Both the position numbers and the translations under genes were made by a program. From assembly GCF_900964775.1 (NCBI RefSeq), contig NC_041808.1, forward strand, positions 2,991,595-3,055,594: 64,000 nucleotides of DNA, read 5' to 3'. The first letter of the stretch is position 1, and every line of letters begins with the position of its first letter. Source of the DNA: Scleropages formosus (Eukaryota > Chordata > Actinopteri > Osteoglossiformes > Osteoglossidae). The notes below the pieces were generated by a model, which ran no database searches, was not told where the DNA came from, and was given only the letters and a program-made list of their open reading frames with translations. Positions 11,593 to 26,060 of this stretch are shown piece by piece.

Positions 11593-12805
11593 TTTTTAAA
11601 AATTTAAAAAAAAAAAAAAAATAGGTGTACTTGTTGCAGGCTTGCGTTGAATTAGCTGATCATTGGTAATTGTCCAAAAAAAAAAAAAAAAACAAAAAGA
11701 ATTTTTGCATAAAAGACTTTTCTTGTTACTTAGTTGTACGTTGCACTTTAGATCAAAAGTGTATTAAGAACAACACATTGATATAGTAAAGTAAGAATAA
11801 GTGTGGTGGAGGCTTTTGTTTCATCATTCCCAGACCCCCAGCACCATCCCAGGCCCCGCCCACATTCTCACCCCCATCCATTTGGGAATTGGCACTTGTG
11901 TTATTGGCCCCACACCCCTCCACTGTCCTTAAAAACAAGAACACGCAAGGTTTTGGGTTTTTTTTTTTCCTTTTTTTTTTTTTAAACTTTGTTCAGCTAT
12001 TCATTTATAAAGAATTTTATAATATATTCTACATGTCTTTGAGAGAAAAATAGTCACACAAAGTATATTCATATTTTCATTCTGTATACACATATTAATT
12101 TGGGCCAGAGAAGCAACACTGATGTACCGGCATTATTATTAAATCACAGCGCAACACTGTGGCATCTCGCCCCTGCAGGACACACCCTCCTGTCAATCAG
12201 AGCCTCGTCCAATCGTGCGACGAGCTCACTAGACACACCCCTCACCTGTCAGTCACTGACAACTGTGAAAATTCATATTTCCAGCAGCAAGGTGCGTCCA
12301 GCCCCCTTTTTCCAAATGTCTTTCGATCAGGAGAGCGATCAAGCTCCGTATCTCAGCTTGTCTTGTACCATAAAGTCACATTTTAAAGCAAACGATAGAA
12401 AATACAATGCAGGAGTGAAGAGGAAATAGCCACAGTAAGCACAAAAGCAGGGGATGACAGCTTGGGAGGCAGGGGGTGGGGGGGGGGCAAGTCCGACAGA
12501 AATCGCCTACAGTGATGGGGAAAAAGGTAAACGCAGGGGGAAAAAAAAATAAATAAATAAAAGTCTTTGTTCAAACCTTTCTACAACTGGCCATGTGGTT
12601 TGTCGGTGATAGTGACATGCAGAGCGCCCCCCACTGGTGGACAGTGTTGATCCTACACATTCATAACTGCATGCAAATTAAAAATTAAAAAACCTTATTA
12701 AAAAAGGAAAAAGGAAGGAGGCTCCCCGTGCTTCCATTACTCTCATCGTGGAGTAACACCGGCTCACTCATTTCGTGGCGTATTAGTGGTGTGTTCTTAG
12801 ATGTC

Positions 12806-12811
12806 TTTATT
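12806..12811 (-). terminator. Candidate polyadenylation signal, HID1
   Basis: AATAAA on the minus strand lies about 405 nt beyond the HID1 stop codon. It is a plausible end of the HID1 3' UTR. The stretch 11600-12800 between the two convergent genes has A and T runs and a G run near 12478 but no other gene seen. Confidence 0.4.
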
Positions 12812-13216
12812 TTACATCTACAACGGGGGAAATGCAACTTCGCTAAACACCAGTGTGGAGGCGTATCACCTGGAGGTGTTTTACCTGTACTACTGATAAC
12901 TTCTGCTCTGCAACCTGAATAGGGGGAAGGAACCTGCTGATGGTCCTGGTTACCGTGACCGAGTCGTGGGTGAAAGTGGGGGCGACCCTGGTGTCCTCGC
13001 CAACTTAAGGACAACAAATGGAAACGAGGCAGAGCGAGGAGCACGGGTCCCTTGCAAAGTGACGACAGGCCTGTTCCTGGTCACCTCTTCTCTTCCCTCC
13101 TCTTCCAGGACAGTGGGAGTGATGACAGTAGGGGCTGGAGGGGCAGGGTTGGGGACAGATGGGACGGGGATACAGCCCAGTCCTGTCTGCGTACAGCCCG
13201 CCTTCCGTTACTCCGT

Positions 13217-16200
13217 CTACACTCGCTGGATCTCGAAGAGACGGACGTCTGTGTCGTACCAGATCGGGGGGTCCACGTTTCTACACCAAGGACACACAAG
13301 AGAAGCGGTCATTAAGTACTTCACAGAGCTCTGCGCTCTAACACAGCGACTCAGGACTAATATATACACATCGACTCCTCCACTTGCAAACAAAACTGGG
13401 AGCAGAGGTCCGTTTGTAACTCATTTTGTTTGTAACTCCAAAGTTACTTTTAGAATTGAGTCACAATCAATAAGAGCTTCATAGCACAGATGCCCCTCGT
13501 TTTAATTTACAGGATTAGATACTGTAGAACCCTCAAAACTATAATAAAATAGAACTTAATTCTAATATTTATATTAATACTTTTAGCTGATTCTTTTTTC
13601 TAAAGCAACTTATAATTATTTACATATTCACAGAGCACGGTAATTTTTACTGTATCATTTCATTGTAAGTATAGAGATCAAGGCCTGTACAGCTATAGGG
13701 AGATTCAAACCGGGGTCGTTTGCATGCAAGGTGGCAGCTCTAACCACTACACTGTCTGGTTCTCCTAACAATTTCATTAGGTTCAAACCACATTAAAATT
13801 AAAACTAATTGAAAATGGGGGGGTGGAATTCTCTACAAGCTCTTATTCCGTTCTGATTGTTGACCAATTCATCCCATAAGATGTGTAACATCTCATCTTG
13901 GTATTGATCATGAACGCTGAGGAAGAGAAGACACTGAAGGGTTTAAACACTGTGGAAGTGAATGGAATTAAGGCGGTCCTACACTCCTAGTCTCTTTGGA
14001 TGCACTCTACCAACAAACAGAAATGATTGAAAACAAGCCAGAAAATTCTATGAAATAGGAAAGAAAATAGCACCACTGTTTGTAACACAAAGAGGCATTG
14101 TATGCAGATTAATGGGTAGATTCTACACTATATTACATTACATCGGCGTGGACGTCAATGGTCCTCCTCAAGGATACGATGGCTTGCATTCCAAACGCTC
14201 AGTACTTTGTAATGAGCTACAACCAACACTTCCTACATCAAATGGATCGGGGAGATTATATAAACAGAGTAGGTGACTCAACGTACTGATGGCGCAACAC
14301 ATCCTGAAGTCACACTCACCGCAGGTAGACCACGCCCCACATGTATGTGCGGAACCACATGGCGGTGCCAGCGTTGGCCTGGTACTTCCGGATCAGGATG
14401 GGGTGTGGCACCGGCAGGAGACCCACCAGGGTCCCGTGCTGGAGGAATTTCAGGATCTCCGACTCGTCGGTCAGACCCCTGAGGGAGATGAAGGGTGAGG
14501 GTGAGGGCCAGATTCACAGACCTGAGGGAACATCTCACCTGAGTGAACATCTTACTTGTCAATGCAGATCTTCTCCACCTGAGGGACCAACACCTGCAGC
14601 AGCCGCATGATGGTTTGCAGCGGGAGCTTGGTTTTCCAGGAGAGCACCTACCGGGGAGGACGGCTTGGTTACTCTCCAAGGACAGACCACCTGTGAATTC
14701 TCCATCTCTAACCATTTCCCTGCATCTTGGGACACCAAGTTGTGTGCTCATTTCTGGAGGGAGCAGTAATCAAGTCAACATTTGTTTTCTACAAAGGAGG
14801 AGATACCACAACAAGCCAGAGGAAAACCCATGAATTTGACATTCTCTTCATCACAGGTAGAAAGCCAAAAAAAGCTGAGTGGAGGAGTCTCAACTTCTAG
14901 GAACTTTACACAGTCTGCTGGGTGGAGAAGCTCACCCACTCCGGTGTGGGGGTCCAACAGGTAGTTGAGGACACACTGGTTAGGCGTTTTCGTGCCGTCT
15001 CAGCCTCCGTGTAGAAGACATCCTGGGAAGAGGGAGAGCACAGAGATGGGACCATCAACTATAGATCCACACACACAGCAGCACAGTCACACACGGTCTC
15101 AGAAGTAAAGACGCTCCTAGCTCCGTGGCCACTACCTCATTATCCCTTCCCGAATTGGACTCGGTGTCGCTGGCTCCGCCAACACCACTCTGCTCTGACT
15201 GGGTCTGAGGGGAGTCCACCTGCTGGACTGAGACCATTGTTCCATCCTCAGAAACCTGGGACTTCTCAGTCAGCTTATCGATACCTGAAGGGGAAGTTAG
15301 ATTGAGGGATCAAACACATTGTTAAATCTCCAAAAACAGGTAATGGGGAAAAAAGACAAAAAAAATCCAGGTAAGGATCATATCAGAATCGTGTCCGTGT
15401 TGCACGCAGCGAAATCATCCGTGATCTGACCGACATCAAAGAACCAGGTAGCACGGAAACAAACGGAAACACCTCCTTCTCTTACAGCGGTCAAACAACA
15501 ACCTGTCACCTTCAGATAACCAGTAGGACAACTCATGCAGAACATAGCTAGTTGGTTATGGAACTGATATAGGGTGAAGAATGGCCTGCCCATTGGTCCA
15601 AGCTCTGTACCTGGGGTGGCAGCCAGGCTGGCCTTCAGTGTGCCGGGTTCAGCCGGCACAGCCGGTCTGGAGCCCTCCATGGACACTGTTTCCTGGGAGT
15701 TGGTACGCGAGATAGCATCTGGCGACTTCTTCTTCCTCTGCAGAGCCTTCTGGATGGACACAGGGTCTGACGGTAGGTTGGCCAGCTGGTGGAACACGTT
15801 GCGTTTGCGGATGATGGCGTAAACCAGGTTGCAGTTGCCTGGAAGGGAGGGACACCGCGAGCCCAGCATGTCATCGCTCAGATGACTGACAAGAGGTCAG
15901 GCTTTCTGCATCTGCTGCCTGTGGGCCAGGGTGACTGAGGCTTACCGTCGAACTGGTATTGGATGATGTTGTTGAAGACCTCCAGCAGGAAGAAGACCAG
16001 ATGGTGGTTCTGTGAGGCAGAGAACAGGAACCAGGTGGTGGAGAAGGCCTCCAGGAGGTGAAGGAGTTTGTTGGCCGCAACCATGGACAAGCTCTTCAGA
16101 TAGGGTGACACTGTTGATAAAGCAAGGTCAGGTGAGGCTGTGTAATGCACACCTCCAGCCAATAGGCGGTACGTACATGTGTTCTTTTCTCACCATTCAC

Positions 16201-19200
16201 CACAATTGTGAGCAGACAGTCGAACAGCGGCTGCAGACGCTGGTGTCCGCTGGTAATGATCTTGTGGAAAACCTTGAGAGCACAGATTTGAGACAATTAT
16301 GGTATCTCAGAAAGCTGGGACTCACAAGTGCATGCTGGGACTTGTAGTTCCATTTGCCTGTGAGATACCCACCACAATGAGCAAGTCAGCATGGGTGCCA
16401 GTGAAGACGGGAATGTCCATTGGCACTCGAACCGTGTAGGGCTTGTTGAGCCGCACGCCAAAATTGCGCTCACCGCTGAGCAGCAGTAGAATGAAGACAC
16501 CAATATGCATGAGACCCACTCGAGCTGCAGAGATGCACACACGTGTTAAACTAGTGAAACTTTGTCCTTCATGAATAACATGCACACATGCAAAAATAAA
16601 AGTTTTAAACCCCGCCCCCTCACTCACACTGGTCAGCACGAGCATCATTCAGGTAGTACAGGATGGGTACCAGGATGTCCAGTACATCACTGCTCTTCAG
16701 CACGAAGAACAGGAATTTCTGAAACACAGCATGAAGATCATTTCAGTCAACTGAGCCACAGGAAGTTGGAGAGGATCAAGCAGCACAGAACCCCAAGTTA
16801 GTTCCCGTACTTTATTGAAGTCACACAGCTTCCAGAAGAGCACCAGCAGCTCCTGGTGGAACTGGATTTTCTTGGTAGAGTTGGGCAGGTACGTCTGCAT
16901 CAGGGGGTTGTTCAGGAGACGGGCCAGACCTTTCAGGATGAAGGAGAAATCCTATACAGCAGGAGAAATTGGTGGTAGATGTCATTCAGCAGCACTACAA
17001 ACATGGTGAAAGGCCTCCAAGATGATATGTAATAATATCACATTTTTAATGATGGGGAGGCATCATAGATGTATAAGGGTCAGGTCATCTCACCTCCTCT
17101 CTGTGGATTCTGGACAGATAGTTGACAAAGAGGTTGTCTGGACCTGCCGGCTGAAAGAGACAATTTTTATTGAACTGCAGTCTATCACCATTACAATGCA
17201 GAAGCCACGCCCATTTGTGAAGCGCTCCATGGATCTCACTTCTGGCTCATCCAGGCCAGAGGGCGAAGCCGAGGGGTCCAGGGAGTTGGTGGCGGCGGCT
17301 CCTCCCTCGTGCTCCAAAGTGACGATGAGGATCTGCACAGCCTGCTCCACCAACTGCTCCCGGTAGTCAGAAAAGAGCAGGTGATTGTAAGGGATGCCGT
17401 AGCCAACCGGGTCGTAGGCACACACCACGTTGAGCAGCGAGGTGAAGAGGGGCAGGGCGTGCCTGAGGGTCAGAGAGCCAGTTGTTTGTGAGCAGGCTAC
17501 TAGGAACCGCAGAGTAAGTCTCTGAACTTGTGTCGGGCGTACGTCTCACCTGTTTTCTGTGGAACAGAAGAAGGTCACCCAAGGGTTGAGGATGTTGCTG
17601 TCAGATGCAGGCGGCAGGTACATGGCCTCAGAAAAGCAGGTTAGCAGCAGCTTTAGCAGTTCAGTCCTGAACAAGGTAGAGGAGTCAAGACAAGAGGAGA
17701 TATAAGAGTTACCGCCCATCAAGAAAGGGTGACGACAGAGACCACCATCCAACTCCTTCACATGGAATTGTTTAATCCGTACTCATACGGATAGAGTCAT
17801 CCTAGAAGTTGAGTTTGCAACCAGTTCCTTAACCACCAAGTCTCCTGCTGTTTGGCTCACCTGTTGAGGTCATGGATGTAGTTGAGCGGTGGGGATTGAG
17901 CAAAGCCCACCCCAGCTTCCCAGATGTACTCACAGCTGTCAATGGACTGTATGTCCTCAGCGGTGTCCTGCAAGAGAAACCACGTGACCATAGGCCACCA
18001 AGAGTGCCTGGGTAGGTCACGTGACCACCAATACCACCAGGGAATGGTGGAACCTTCTGCATCATGCGATCATCAGTCCACAGCTGCCATGAGAAGGTGA
18101 TGTCTCTCCTCTGAAGTAGTGTGTTTATGCACCAATTCCACATGGTAGAAGGAGATCACCAATACTGTCGGGGTGTCCTTAACACTCCCCGTGGTGTTCA
18201 ATGGCATCTGTCGTTGTCCCTTTCTCCAGTGGTTTTCATGCCATGATGCCTCAATAGGCAATCAACTTAACGGGTTGGAATAAGTCCATAGGGCACATGG
18301 CATAGATAGTAACACCCACTTTACCTCCTCTACCCCTCACCAAACAAGGCAAAAACCTGCAGTCTATCAAGTGTTATGGCTTTATCAGACATTATTAATA
18401 GTTCATGACTCAGAGTCTGAAGCTGTGGGGGCTGATTGTGGGATCCTAAGGTGGAGGACCATCTTGGAAGAAGGCTTATGGACAAGCTTATGGATCTGCA
18501 ACCTTAAGGCCTCGGTAAACAAGATACTTATACATCAGAATATTTTACTGGAGTATTTTGGGGTAACATGGATCCTACTGTAACTTGCTATAGAACAATG
18601 TATCAGCTAAGCAACAAAATATCAATGAACAACAACAACAGAAATAATGAAGCCAAGCAGCCATACACCTGACCAGGTACACATTTGTTCTACGCGGGTT
18701 AATATTCTACAAACAGTAACTGGGGAAAATAAAAGCCCTCAAGGCAGAGCAAGGGGAGGGGACTGAGGACACACACAAAAGCCCAAGTTCTCTTCCGCAC
18801 ACTGGTTTGCTTAAAATACAGTCTAAAAACAGATGTCTACGTGGCTGTTGGAAAACACCAAGCAACTTTCACCTTAACGACCGGAGAGTTTGGCGAGCAC
18901 ACAGCCCTGTGACACGATCTAACACACCTCCAGGATGTTTTCCACCTCCGCATCTCTTTTCCCCCTCGTACCACCACTCATCCTGCATCCTCTACTCAGA
19001 AGAATACCATAAGGCCTTGGGCAGCTGGCGTTTTTTTGCCTTCCTAGCTAGAAGCTCACAACAGATCCACTCCACGATGGCACCTGGGATTGTCATTAAC
19101 ACCTCGGTTCCGTGTCAGGATGTCAGGGATGACGCACATAGAGGTCCTTCACCTTGAGCATCCATGCTCGATGCTCCACTTTCACATCAACGTAGTGCAA

Positions 19201-22200
19201 CGACTCATCTTCCAGTTTCACAGACAGTAGCACTGTTGTGACTATTTGCAGCACCAGCGGTGGCCCCACATGATTCCATTGACTCGACACAAACCGATGA
19301 TGATGAGCATTGAGGGAATGGTGGGTTACTCACTGGGCTGCCCTTCTTGTGGCTCTGCACTGTGAAGTCAGGACAGAAAAGCAGATCGGCAACAGCCAGG
19401 AGCAGCGATTCCGCAAGGGGTCTTGCGCCATCATCATCGCCCTCATCCACCTGTTGGGGGTGACAAAGTAGATGCTCAAACAAACAATGACTGACACATA
19501 ACTCATGGGATGCTGCTTTCATCTCAGGCTTAAATAAGGTGTCTCCTCACCCCTGATTTCCAGATGTCACAGACAACGCTCCCAAAAATTTCTACGAGGC
19601 CATGTACGCAATAAACTATATTTGTGTAATACTTTTATTCATATGCATGCCATGACAATGAAGACAAATGATCTAACATAATATAAATTACAAGAGCGAA
19701 AAGTAACACTAGTGAGAACAGGAAGACAAAGACAATAAGTATATGCAGGTGTGATAGAAGTTATGCTTATATACAAGTCAGTTTAAATTGTCTGTTATGT
19801 AAAACTGGTGCTTTATGTGGACTTCGGTTAACGGACCATGTGCACAAGCGCACAGCTTACGGGGACCATTGATCACGGGCAGTAATCAGAATAATGCTCT
19901 TTAAAATTTGTACAACTCTTGCCCTGTAAAGTTGGAAAGATGTGCAGTTTCAGTAGAACAGTACAGGGTGGATTTGAAGGTCTTGGTTAGATGGCCAGGT
20001 AAGCAGATCCATGGCAAACAAATGTGGAATAATGACACAGAATCGCCGTTTTGCTCCAAAGCAGCACCTCGTTTCCTCTGCACCCCCTTGCCAGAGCAGC
20101 GCTTGTTTTGCCACCACACTTTAATTAAAGGTGACCCTCGTACTCCTCCAATCACAGCGGCTTGGAGGGAGGAGTATCAGGTGTGTTGGAACACAAAGGT
20201 GCATCTGACGCAGTAGAGGCGATGAGAAAATGGGCAGTGGGGACTGACACTAGCTGTTCCAGCCCATTTGGTCAAGAGGACCCAGTGTGCAACCAGAAAC
20301 CCATATCTTCTCATTGTAGAGCGGTAGGGGTGGGGCTGGGATGCTGAAATCATGCTGGTCACAGAAGTGATACTTGGAGAGGGGGGGGGCCTGTTCACCA
20401 ACCTGAAGCAAAGCCAGGTCAGCCCAGGCTCGCCTGGAACAGACAGTCTTATCTAGTGCATGCTGGGCCATCCTCGGGCTTCTGCATCCCACACAGGCAC
20501 CATCCCTCCATCGGCACTCATTGAAGAGAAGAGCCCCTGCACATTCGGCAACCCTCCGATATCTCCCCTTCGCGAAAGCCGAGCGCTCGAGCTGTTTTGC
20601 AATCCCTGAGAAGGTAACCCTTTTCCAGAAGGATCTCACGGGCCAATCTGCTCTCACAGAAGAACACTGTGTCTGGACAAAGGGGGCACTTGTTGCTGCC
20701 GTTCCATTCTAAAGCCCCATGCCATCCGAGACCAAGCAGGACACACCGATGCTGTACAATGGCTCACTGTGCTCTGCGAACCACCGCCCAACAACACTTC
20801 CAGCAGGTGAATTCGACTGTGGCAAAAACAAACGCATCGACGCGAAGGAACAAGGGCCACCGCACTCGACGAGATCCCTGTTTAAGCGGCGTTGTCCCCG
20901 CACAGCGAGGGCATCTGATAGAGTTGTTTGGTTAGCTACCTCAAACACAGCAGGGCTTGGGTACACACAAAAGCGCGGCGTGCCTTTCCCATGACTGGCG
21001 TCACTTCCGCGTGGGGCTCTCGGACCGGCTGCCTTTGGGAAAAGACCTGCTCGACTACACCTGCGATGGGGCTGGCCCACAAGTTTACACAACGGTTAAA
21101 AATGACAAAATAATATAAAGTAGTCCTAACACCTCCAGACTCAGTGATTCGGTATAATCTAACCCAAAAGGAAACTGATCCATTATTGTGTAAGCGAAAG
21201 GAGCCTCCTACACGCACAGGTTCCACTGGGATTCCACGGCAAGCACCTTATCAGCAGCTTATCGCCATCGCTCTACTGCTTAATCAGTCGTAAAATGCAC
21301 ATGAGCCAGTTTCCAGGCATCCGTCACCACAGCAGTGGTAACGTGCATTTATGAATCTGCCACCACATATGACAGCATATCCCAAAGCTCAACCTAGATA
21401 CTGTGGGGAAATCTCCCAAACTGTGCAACTCCCAAAAACAGAGATTCTCCTTCTCTGAGCTCCTTTAAATCCAAGCTTAAGACCCAATTGTTTGGTACTG
21501 CCTTTGTGTGCTCATTTTCTCATTTTTCTGCATTAACTTGTTTTACTATTTCCCCCCCCCCCCCCTTTTCATTTTTACTGTGATCATCGCTATCATCATA
21601 GTCATCCAGAAAGGCTTCCAACATCAAAAATGTGACAAAAATGCTGAACTCTTACAATAATAAAATTTAAACCGTGACATCAGGAAAAGTGCTGCAAAAC
21701 ACGGTTACCCGAGGGCTCGAGTCCTAATGCTGGTGCCCGGGTTTGTATTTGTTTTTTGTCAAGTTCTGAAAGTCATGTGACACCAGAAAAGAGGTGTGAA
21801 ACTCTGTACGGATTCCTCGTAAAGGCTGGTTGCGACGCAGAAGGGACAGCTGCACCCTCGTCGACTGAACACGACACAGCTCTACTCAAACAAACGCTTG
21901 CCCTGCAGCAGACCTTGTAAAAGCCTGCAGCGCAGAGGAATTTTACACACTGGGCATAGGAAATAAGGCACTCATTTCCACATCATTTAAAATATAGCCA
22001 AGAATTTATCAGAAAAACATACCAGTGCATTTTATTGAAGTGGAATGCTTACTGCTGTATGGAGTTTGCATGTTTAGATGGGTTTCCTCCTACAGTCCAA
22101 AGACATGTGTTCCAGGTGGACTGGCGACTCAGTTGTCTGTGCTGTGCGTATATGAGACAGCCTGGTGTCCAGCATAGGGTGTGAACAGCCTCTTACCCAA

Positions 22201-23212
22201 TCTTTTTAGGGTAGACTCTGGGACACTTGGATGCTGAACTGGACAAAGTGTTATTGATAATGGAGGGGCGGACGCCCTTAAGCACTTTAGTGTGTATCAG
22301 CACAGGTCCCCCTGTCACCACGTTGGGATGGATAGACTCTGGACCATCACAATGCTGCAGTGGACAAGTGCTTATTGACAGTAAGAGACCGAGTAAGTGT
22401 GAGCGGGTTACACAGAATGCTACTACTCATTCGTTGACCTTTTATTCATCTCCTGGAAGGTGTTTTTTCTATGTTCACTATGCACTTCTAGCTTTGTTCC
22501 TGTGACCGGGTGTGCGTCTATGTTTTATCTGTGGGCTCCAGCACCACAGCGCGGATGCTGTTATCACATCGATGTTTGCCTCGAGTTTATTGCGCCCGCT
22601 GCACCTTTCCATCCCGAGTGCGTGTTTAGCAGACACTCCTTTCCCCACTTTTAGTACCTAGGAGTGTCTGCCAAGCGCACAGGTGGAATCCGAACACCGA
22701 GTTGGCAAAGACCAGCGATCGCGAACCCGGAGCATCGTGTTCCTACAACAGAAAAAGTATGGAAACGCCAGATGGAACGACACACGAATCACACAAAGGT
22801 ACAAAGAGGCACAGTCAATGCAGGATAGGATCCGAACCGAGAGGGACCAGAGATTTTGGGCGTTTTCTGTACCAGGTGCCGCCAACCTGGATTTAACACA
22901 TGGTGATCTTTAATAGCAGCCGATAGGATAAAAAATGAAACACACAAACACACACTGCTAGCCAGGCCCACGGACACACTGCCTGCACTTACCCCTGCCC
23001 GTCCGGCGCCAGGCACCGTGGACCAGAAGAAGCCCCTCCAGTCGGGGTCCTCGAAGATGTAGGGCAGGATGCGCGTGAGCAGCCGGGTGCAGTTCAGAAC
23101 AATCTGCCTCTCCTTGTCCGAGGCACAGCCTGAATCTGCCCCCTGGACCAACTTCTCCACCGCCTGGGAGAGGGACAGCGGCTTGTGAGTTTCAGCCTGG
23201 AGGACCAGGCGC

Positions 23213-23264
<52 letters not shown>

Positions 23265-25740
23265 AGCAGTAAGGACAGGATTTCACCACTTCTTATTCAA
23301 AACCAGCAGTGTTTCTGTTTCTCACACTGAGAAAACACGTGGGTCAAATTACAGCGAATCACAACGGGCCATCTGCTGCAGACACATGACCCTTGACCTC
23401 TCGGGGGCCCAGCAGCGATTAGAAGCAATGTGGCGACAATAAGCCCTGAAAAGCCAGTGCTTTTCCTCGCCGCTGGCACTCCCGTGACAGGAAACGCCGC
23501 TCACGGAGGAAATCGAAATTAAACGACCGCTCGGTCGCCACGGGACAGTCGGCGCCTTCTTTCCGAAAGCGGGGGGAGCCTGTTTGAACGGAGCCCCCAG
23601 CTGAAGGATCGTGGCATCTAGAAAGCAGACCCCCCCCCTGCTTTGAGATTTATCCATCCGTTTTCCCAGAACCCTTCTGCTGCTCCCACTGATAGGGCGA
23701 TCCGGGAAGCGGGGCCGCACCAGCCCTTTTCCTGTCTCGGCCCGCGCTGGATGTTGGCTCCCTGCCCCAACCCCCCCAGCACTGCCCTCCTACACCCTCC
23801 TTGGGATCGCACACACAAACACGCACAGGACATGCAAAAACACACGCACATCACTCCTCTGAGGCGCTCTGCTTCTGCACACACGTGACGAGACGTTTCC
23901 GACGCTCACCGCGCGCCACAGAAGGGACCCGCTCGGCGTTTCATCGGCTCGGGTGGCTAGAAACCAGCCAACCGTTTCAAATATACCTGCTTGTTTTATT
24001 GGGGGTTTTTTTTATGTTGCAAAACACACACGGAGCATTTAAATTCACCGTCATCGTACATATTTCTCCATTCCTTCAAATTCTAGCCTTTGACTGCAGC
24101 ATGTCCAGCTACAAACCACGATTCCCAGGTCTAACAGCTGTTTCCACGTTGGATTTCAAACCTTGGGTCCAGTTCCCTTGCAACACTTTTTTCTGTCTGC
24201 ATCTCAGTTTCATGGAACCTCCCCGTACATCAGCTCTTGTGCCTTGAGCCATCGCCGACTGTGGAGGAAACAGCACCTTGTAGCAGAGGGTTGCCAGGTT
24301 GGAGGGGGATTCCTCTCGGACGGCCCGGATCTCTGCCGCCGGCACCAGCGCGAAGACGTCCTGGACCGAGATGGTCGTGTCGGCCCAGAACTGGTCCCAG
24401 AAGGCATCGTCCGTGGCCTCCACAGGCTGGGGGGGGTGGTTGGAGAAGAGGTTTCCAAGGGGACACGACAACTGGGGACATGAGGACTAACTTGGACAGT
24501 AGGGTTATATTTGCACGTCTTGTTGGGAAAGGACATACAGTAATCTGACAAAGTTTTCTTTAATCCTGATGTCAATAACATTTGTGGGAAAAAAGCTCCT
24601 TTTGTTAAATGTGAGATGCAGATACAAAAATGTCCCGCTAGTAATACCACATTAAAACAAGTGTAAATTCTTTATAACCCATCAAAGAAACTCCCACATA
24701 ATATTACTGCACACCTTCCAGGTCAAACTGATTACAAGTCATCCTAAGGGATTTTAATCAAAGCGAATACGTGTCTCGGACTATTGATGTGTTCATGAAA
24801 ATGTTTCTGTCCTCCGTGTCCGCGCAGCGCGGCCCGTATCTCTGCCGGTCCACCTTAAAAAGCTGCAACGGCGGGGAAGCGGCTAGTCACTGAAACACGT
24901 CATCGGTCCACCTCGAACCAGCACAAATGGGCTCCGATAACCCTCAAAACAAAATAATTTCGTGACAAAAAAGGTCAATCTCTAAACACAGAGCTCCCGT
25001 AGGTGTGTTTCCAAGTCCAATAACGTCAACATTGGCGTTACTGTGATACAGTCTCCTCTGATCCACCTTAAAATGACTTCACCTGCTGTCCAGGTTTAAT
25101 TATATAACCTTTTCAAATAAAATTAATAATCAATCGTAAAAACAGGCGATACTGACACTACGAATCCAGCTAGGAATTCAAAAGAGCATCGATGTATTAC
25201 TATAAATTAATAATGCGTTTATTATCGAGGCAAATATTAATATAGACTGACAACTGCCACTGCCAGGAACAACCTCATAATTTACAATAACACAAATCTT
25301 ACAAGAAACGCTCCGATTTGAACGCATGTTCTAATTAAATAAGGACCGGAGATGTGCGTGAATTCATCAGTGGACATGTTATCACGTCTGACTGCGGACA
25401 GTTATTTTATTATCGTTACCATCCATTGCCATGGAAACGGTGCATTACTGAATGTATTTGAATGACCAAATGATACAGTAAAAATGGCGGTTTAAATACT
25501 ATTTTTATTTATTTATTTTTTTTAAAAAAACATCCTCCATTACCCCCCTGGCTGGTGGAGCTCAGCCATCTGGTGCTTATCTCTCACAACGCATGTAGTC
25601 ACAGCGCTGCTGCTAAAAGGTGATCATTATTATCACTACTATTAATAAAGTTGTGCAAATGACGGGAGACGAACCTGTGTCCTGGTGGTGAGCTGGATCA
25701 CGGCTTTCCTGAAGTTCAGCTTGGAGTCGGAGGAGCCCAT
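13217..25740 (-). CDS. hid1: HID1, trans-Golgi/dense-core vesicle protein (complete)
   Basis: HID1 is a peripheral Golgi protein needed for making neuropeptide and hormone dense-core vesicles. Nineteen coding exons join in phase into 804 aa (human about 788). From the 5' end they are 25740-25675, 24426-24277, 23163-22993, 19450-19334, 17967-17861, 17666-17550, 17462-17240, 17150-17094, 16951-16811, 16718-16628, 16524-16373, 16272-16194, 16110-15946, 15838-15611, 15284-15136, 15022-14936, 14647-14556, 14478-14320 and 13280-13217. The start MGSSDSKLNFRKAVIQLTTR has Gly2 and Ser6 of the myristoylation signal. Later landmarks are WDQFWAD, LPYIFEDPDWRGFFWSTVPG, YDPVGYGIPYNHLLFSDYRE, TYLPNSTKKIQFHQELLVLF, NNIIQYQFDG and the C-terminus WYDTDVRLFEIQRV. 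The family has no catalytic motif. Exons 14-16 encode a variable Ser-rich linker. Intron 3 (19451-22992) is the largest. No other gene was seen in the introns. Confidence 0.96.
13405..13530 (+). repeat. Dispersed repeat family R4, copy 2
   Basis: This lies in the last intron of HID1. It has GTTTGTAACTCCAAAGTTAC, a GAGTCACAATCAATAAGAGC word and CAGATGCCCCTCGTTTTAAT, in the same order as the copies at 10325 and 40770. Confidence 0.5.
13600..13762 (-). repeat. tRNA-type SINE, family 3
   Basis: This lies in the last intron of HID1. The minus strand reads TAGTGGTTAGAGCTGCCACC (A-box side), then GACCCCGGTTTGAATCTCCC (B box), a CCTTGATCTC word, GGTAAATAATTATAAG-like spacing and a TTGCTTTAGAAAAAAG tail. 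Confidence 0.65.
22040..22420 (+). repeat. SINE-like repeat with two related 3' segments
   Basis: This lies in HID1 intron 3. GTATGGAGTTTGCATGTTTA, CCTCCTACAGTCCAAAGACA and GTGGACTGGCGACTC mark a fish SINE body. Two related segments follow, around 22210 and 22330, each with TAGACTCTGG, a CAATGCTG or GATGCTGAACTGGACAA word and TTATTGA, as if the 3' end was duplicated. Confidence 0.5.
23213..23262. repeat. (TA)n(CA)n microsatellite
   Basis: A TA run passes directly into a CA run in HID1 intron 2, about 50 nt upstream (in transcript direction) of the exon 3 acceptor. On the transcribed strand it is (TG)n(TA)n and may serve as the pyrimidine-poor branch region of that exon. Confidence 0.9.
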
Positions 25741-26060
25741 TGTGTCTTCTTCTGCTTCCAGGGACCGCTGTGTCGAGGCGCCCTAATCTCTCCTCTCCTC
25801 CTCTGCGCTCCTCATCCACCTCCCACAGCCGCCCCGCCCCCCTGCATCGCCCCTCCCGGCCCCTCCCACAGCGCCTCCCTCGGCCACACCTCCCGGTAAC
25901 CACGCCCACTTTCCCGCATAACCACGCCCACAGCCCCTCCCGCCGCTCCTTACTAGCCCAGTGACTCCTCCCACCGCCCCACAACGTCACTCCTGACCCC
26001 TCCCACTGCCCCGCCTCGCAACCAGGATCCAGGATGAGCCACTTCCGGGTTCTGAAGGCT
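25741..26060 (-). promoter_or_regulatory. HID1 promoter, GC-box and CACCC-box rich
   Basis: Immediately upstream of the HID1 ATG the plus strand carries many CCGCCCC/CCCCTCCC boxes and three or more copies of CCACGCCCA or CACACCTCCC within about 250 nt. There is no TATA box. This is the usual make-up of a CpG-type promoter bound by Sp1/KLF factors. The exact transcription start is not visible. Confidence 0.55.

Noticed and set aside
20250-21230. Cluster of open frames within HID1 intron 3
   Set aside because: No protein family, no conserved motif and no consistent splice sites. Both strands are about equally open, as expected by chance in this composition.
22683-22913. Possible extra exon in HID1 intron 3
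   Set aside because: Open in two frames, but with no match to HID1 or any known domain, and HID1 exons 3 and 4 join in phase without it.
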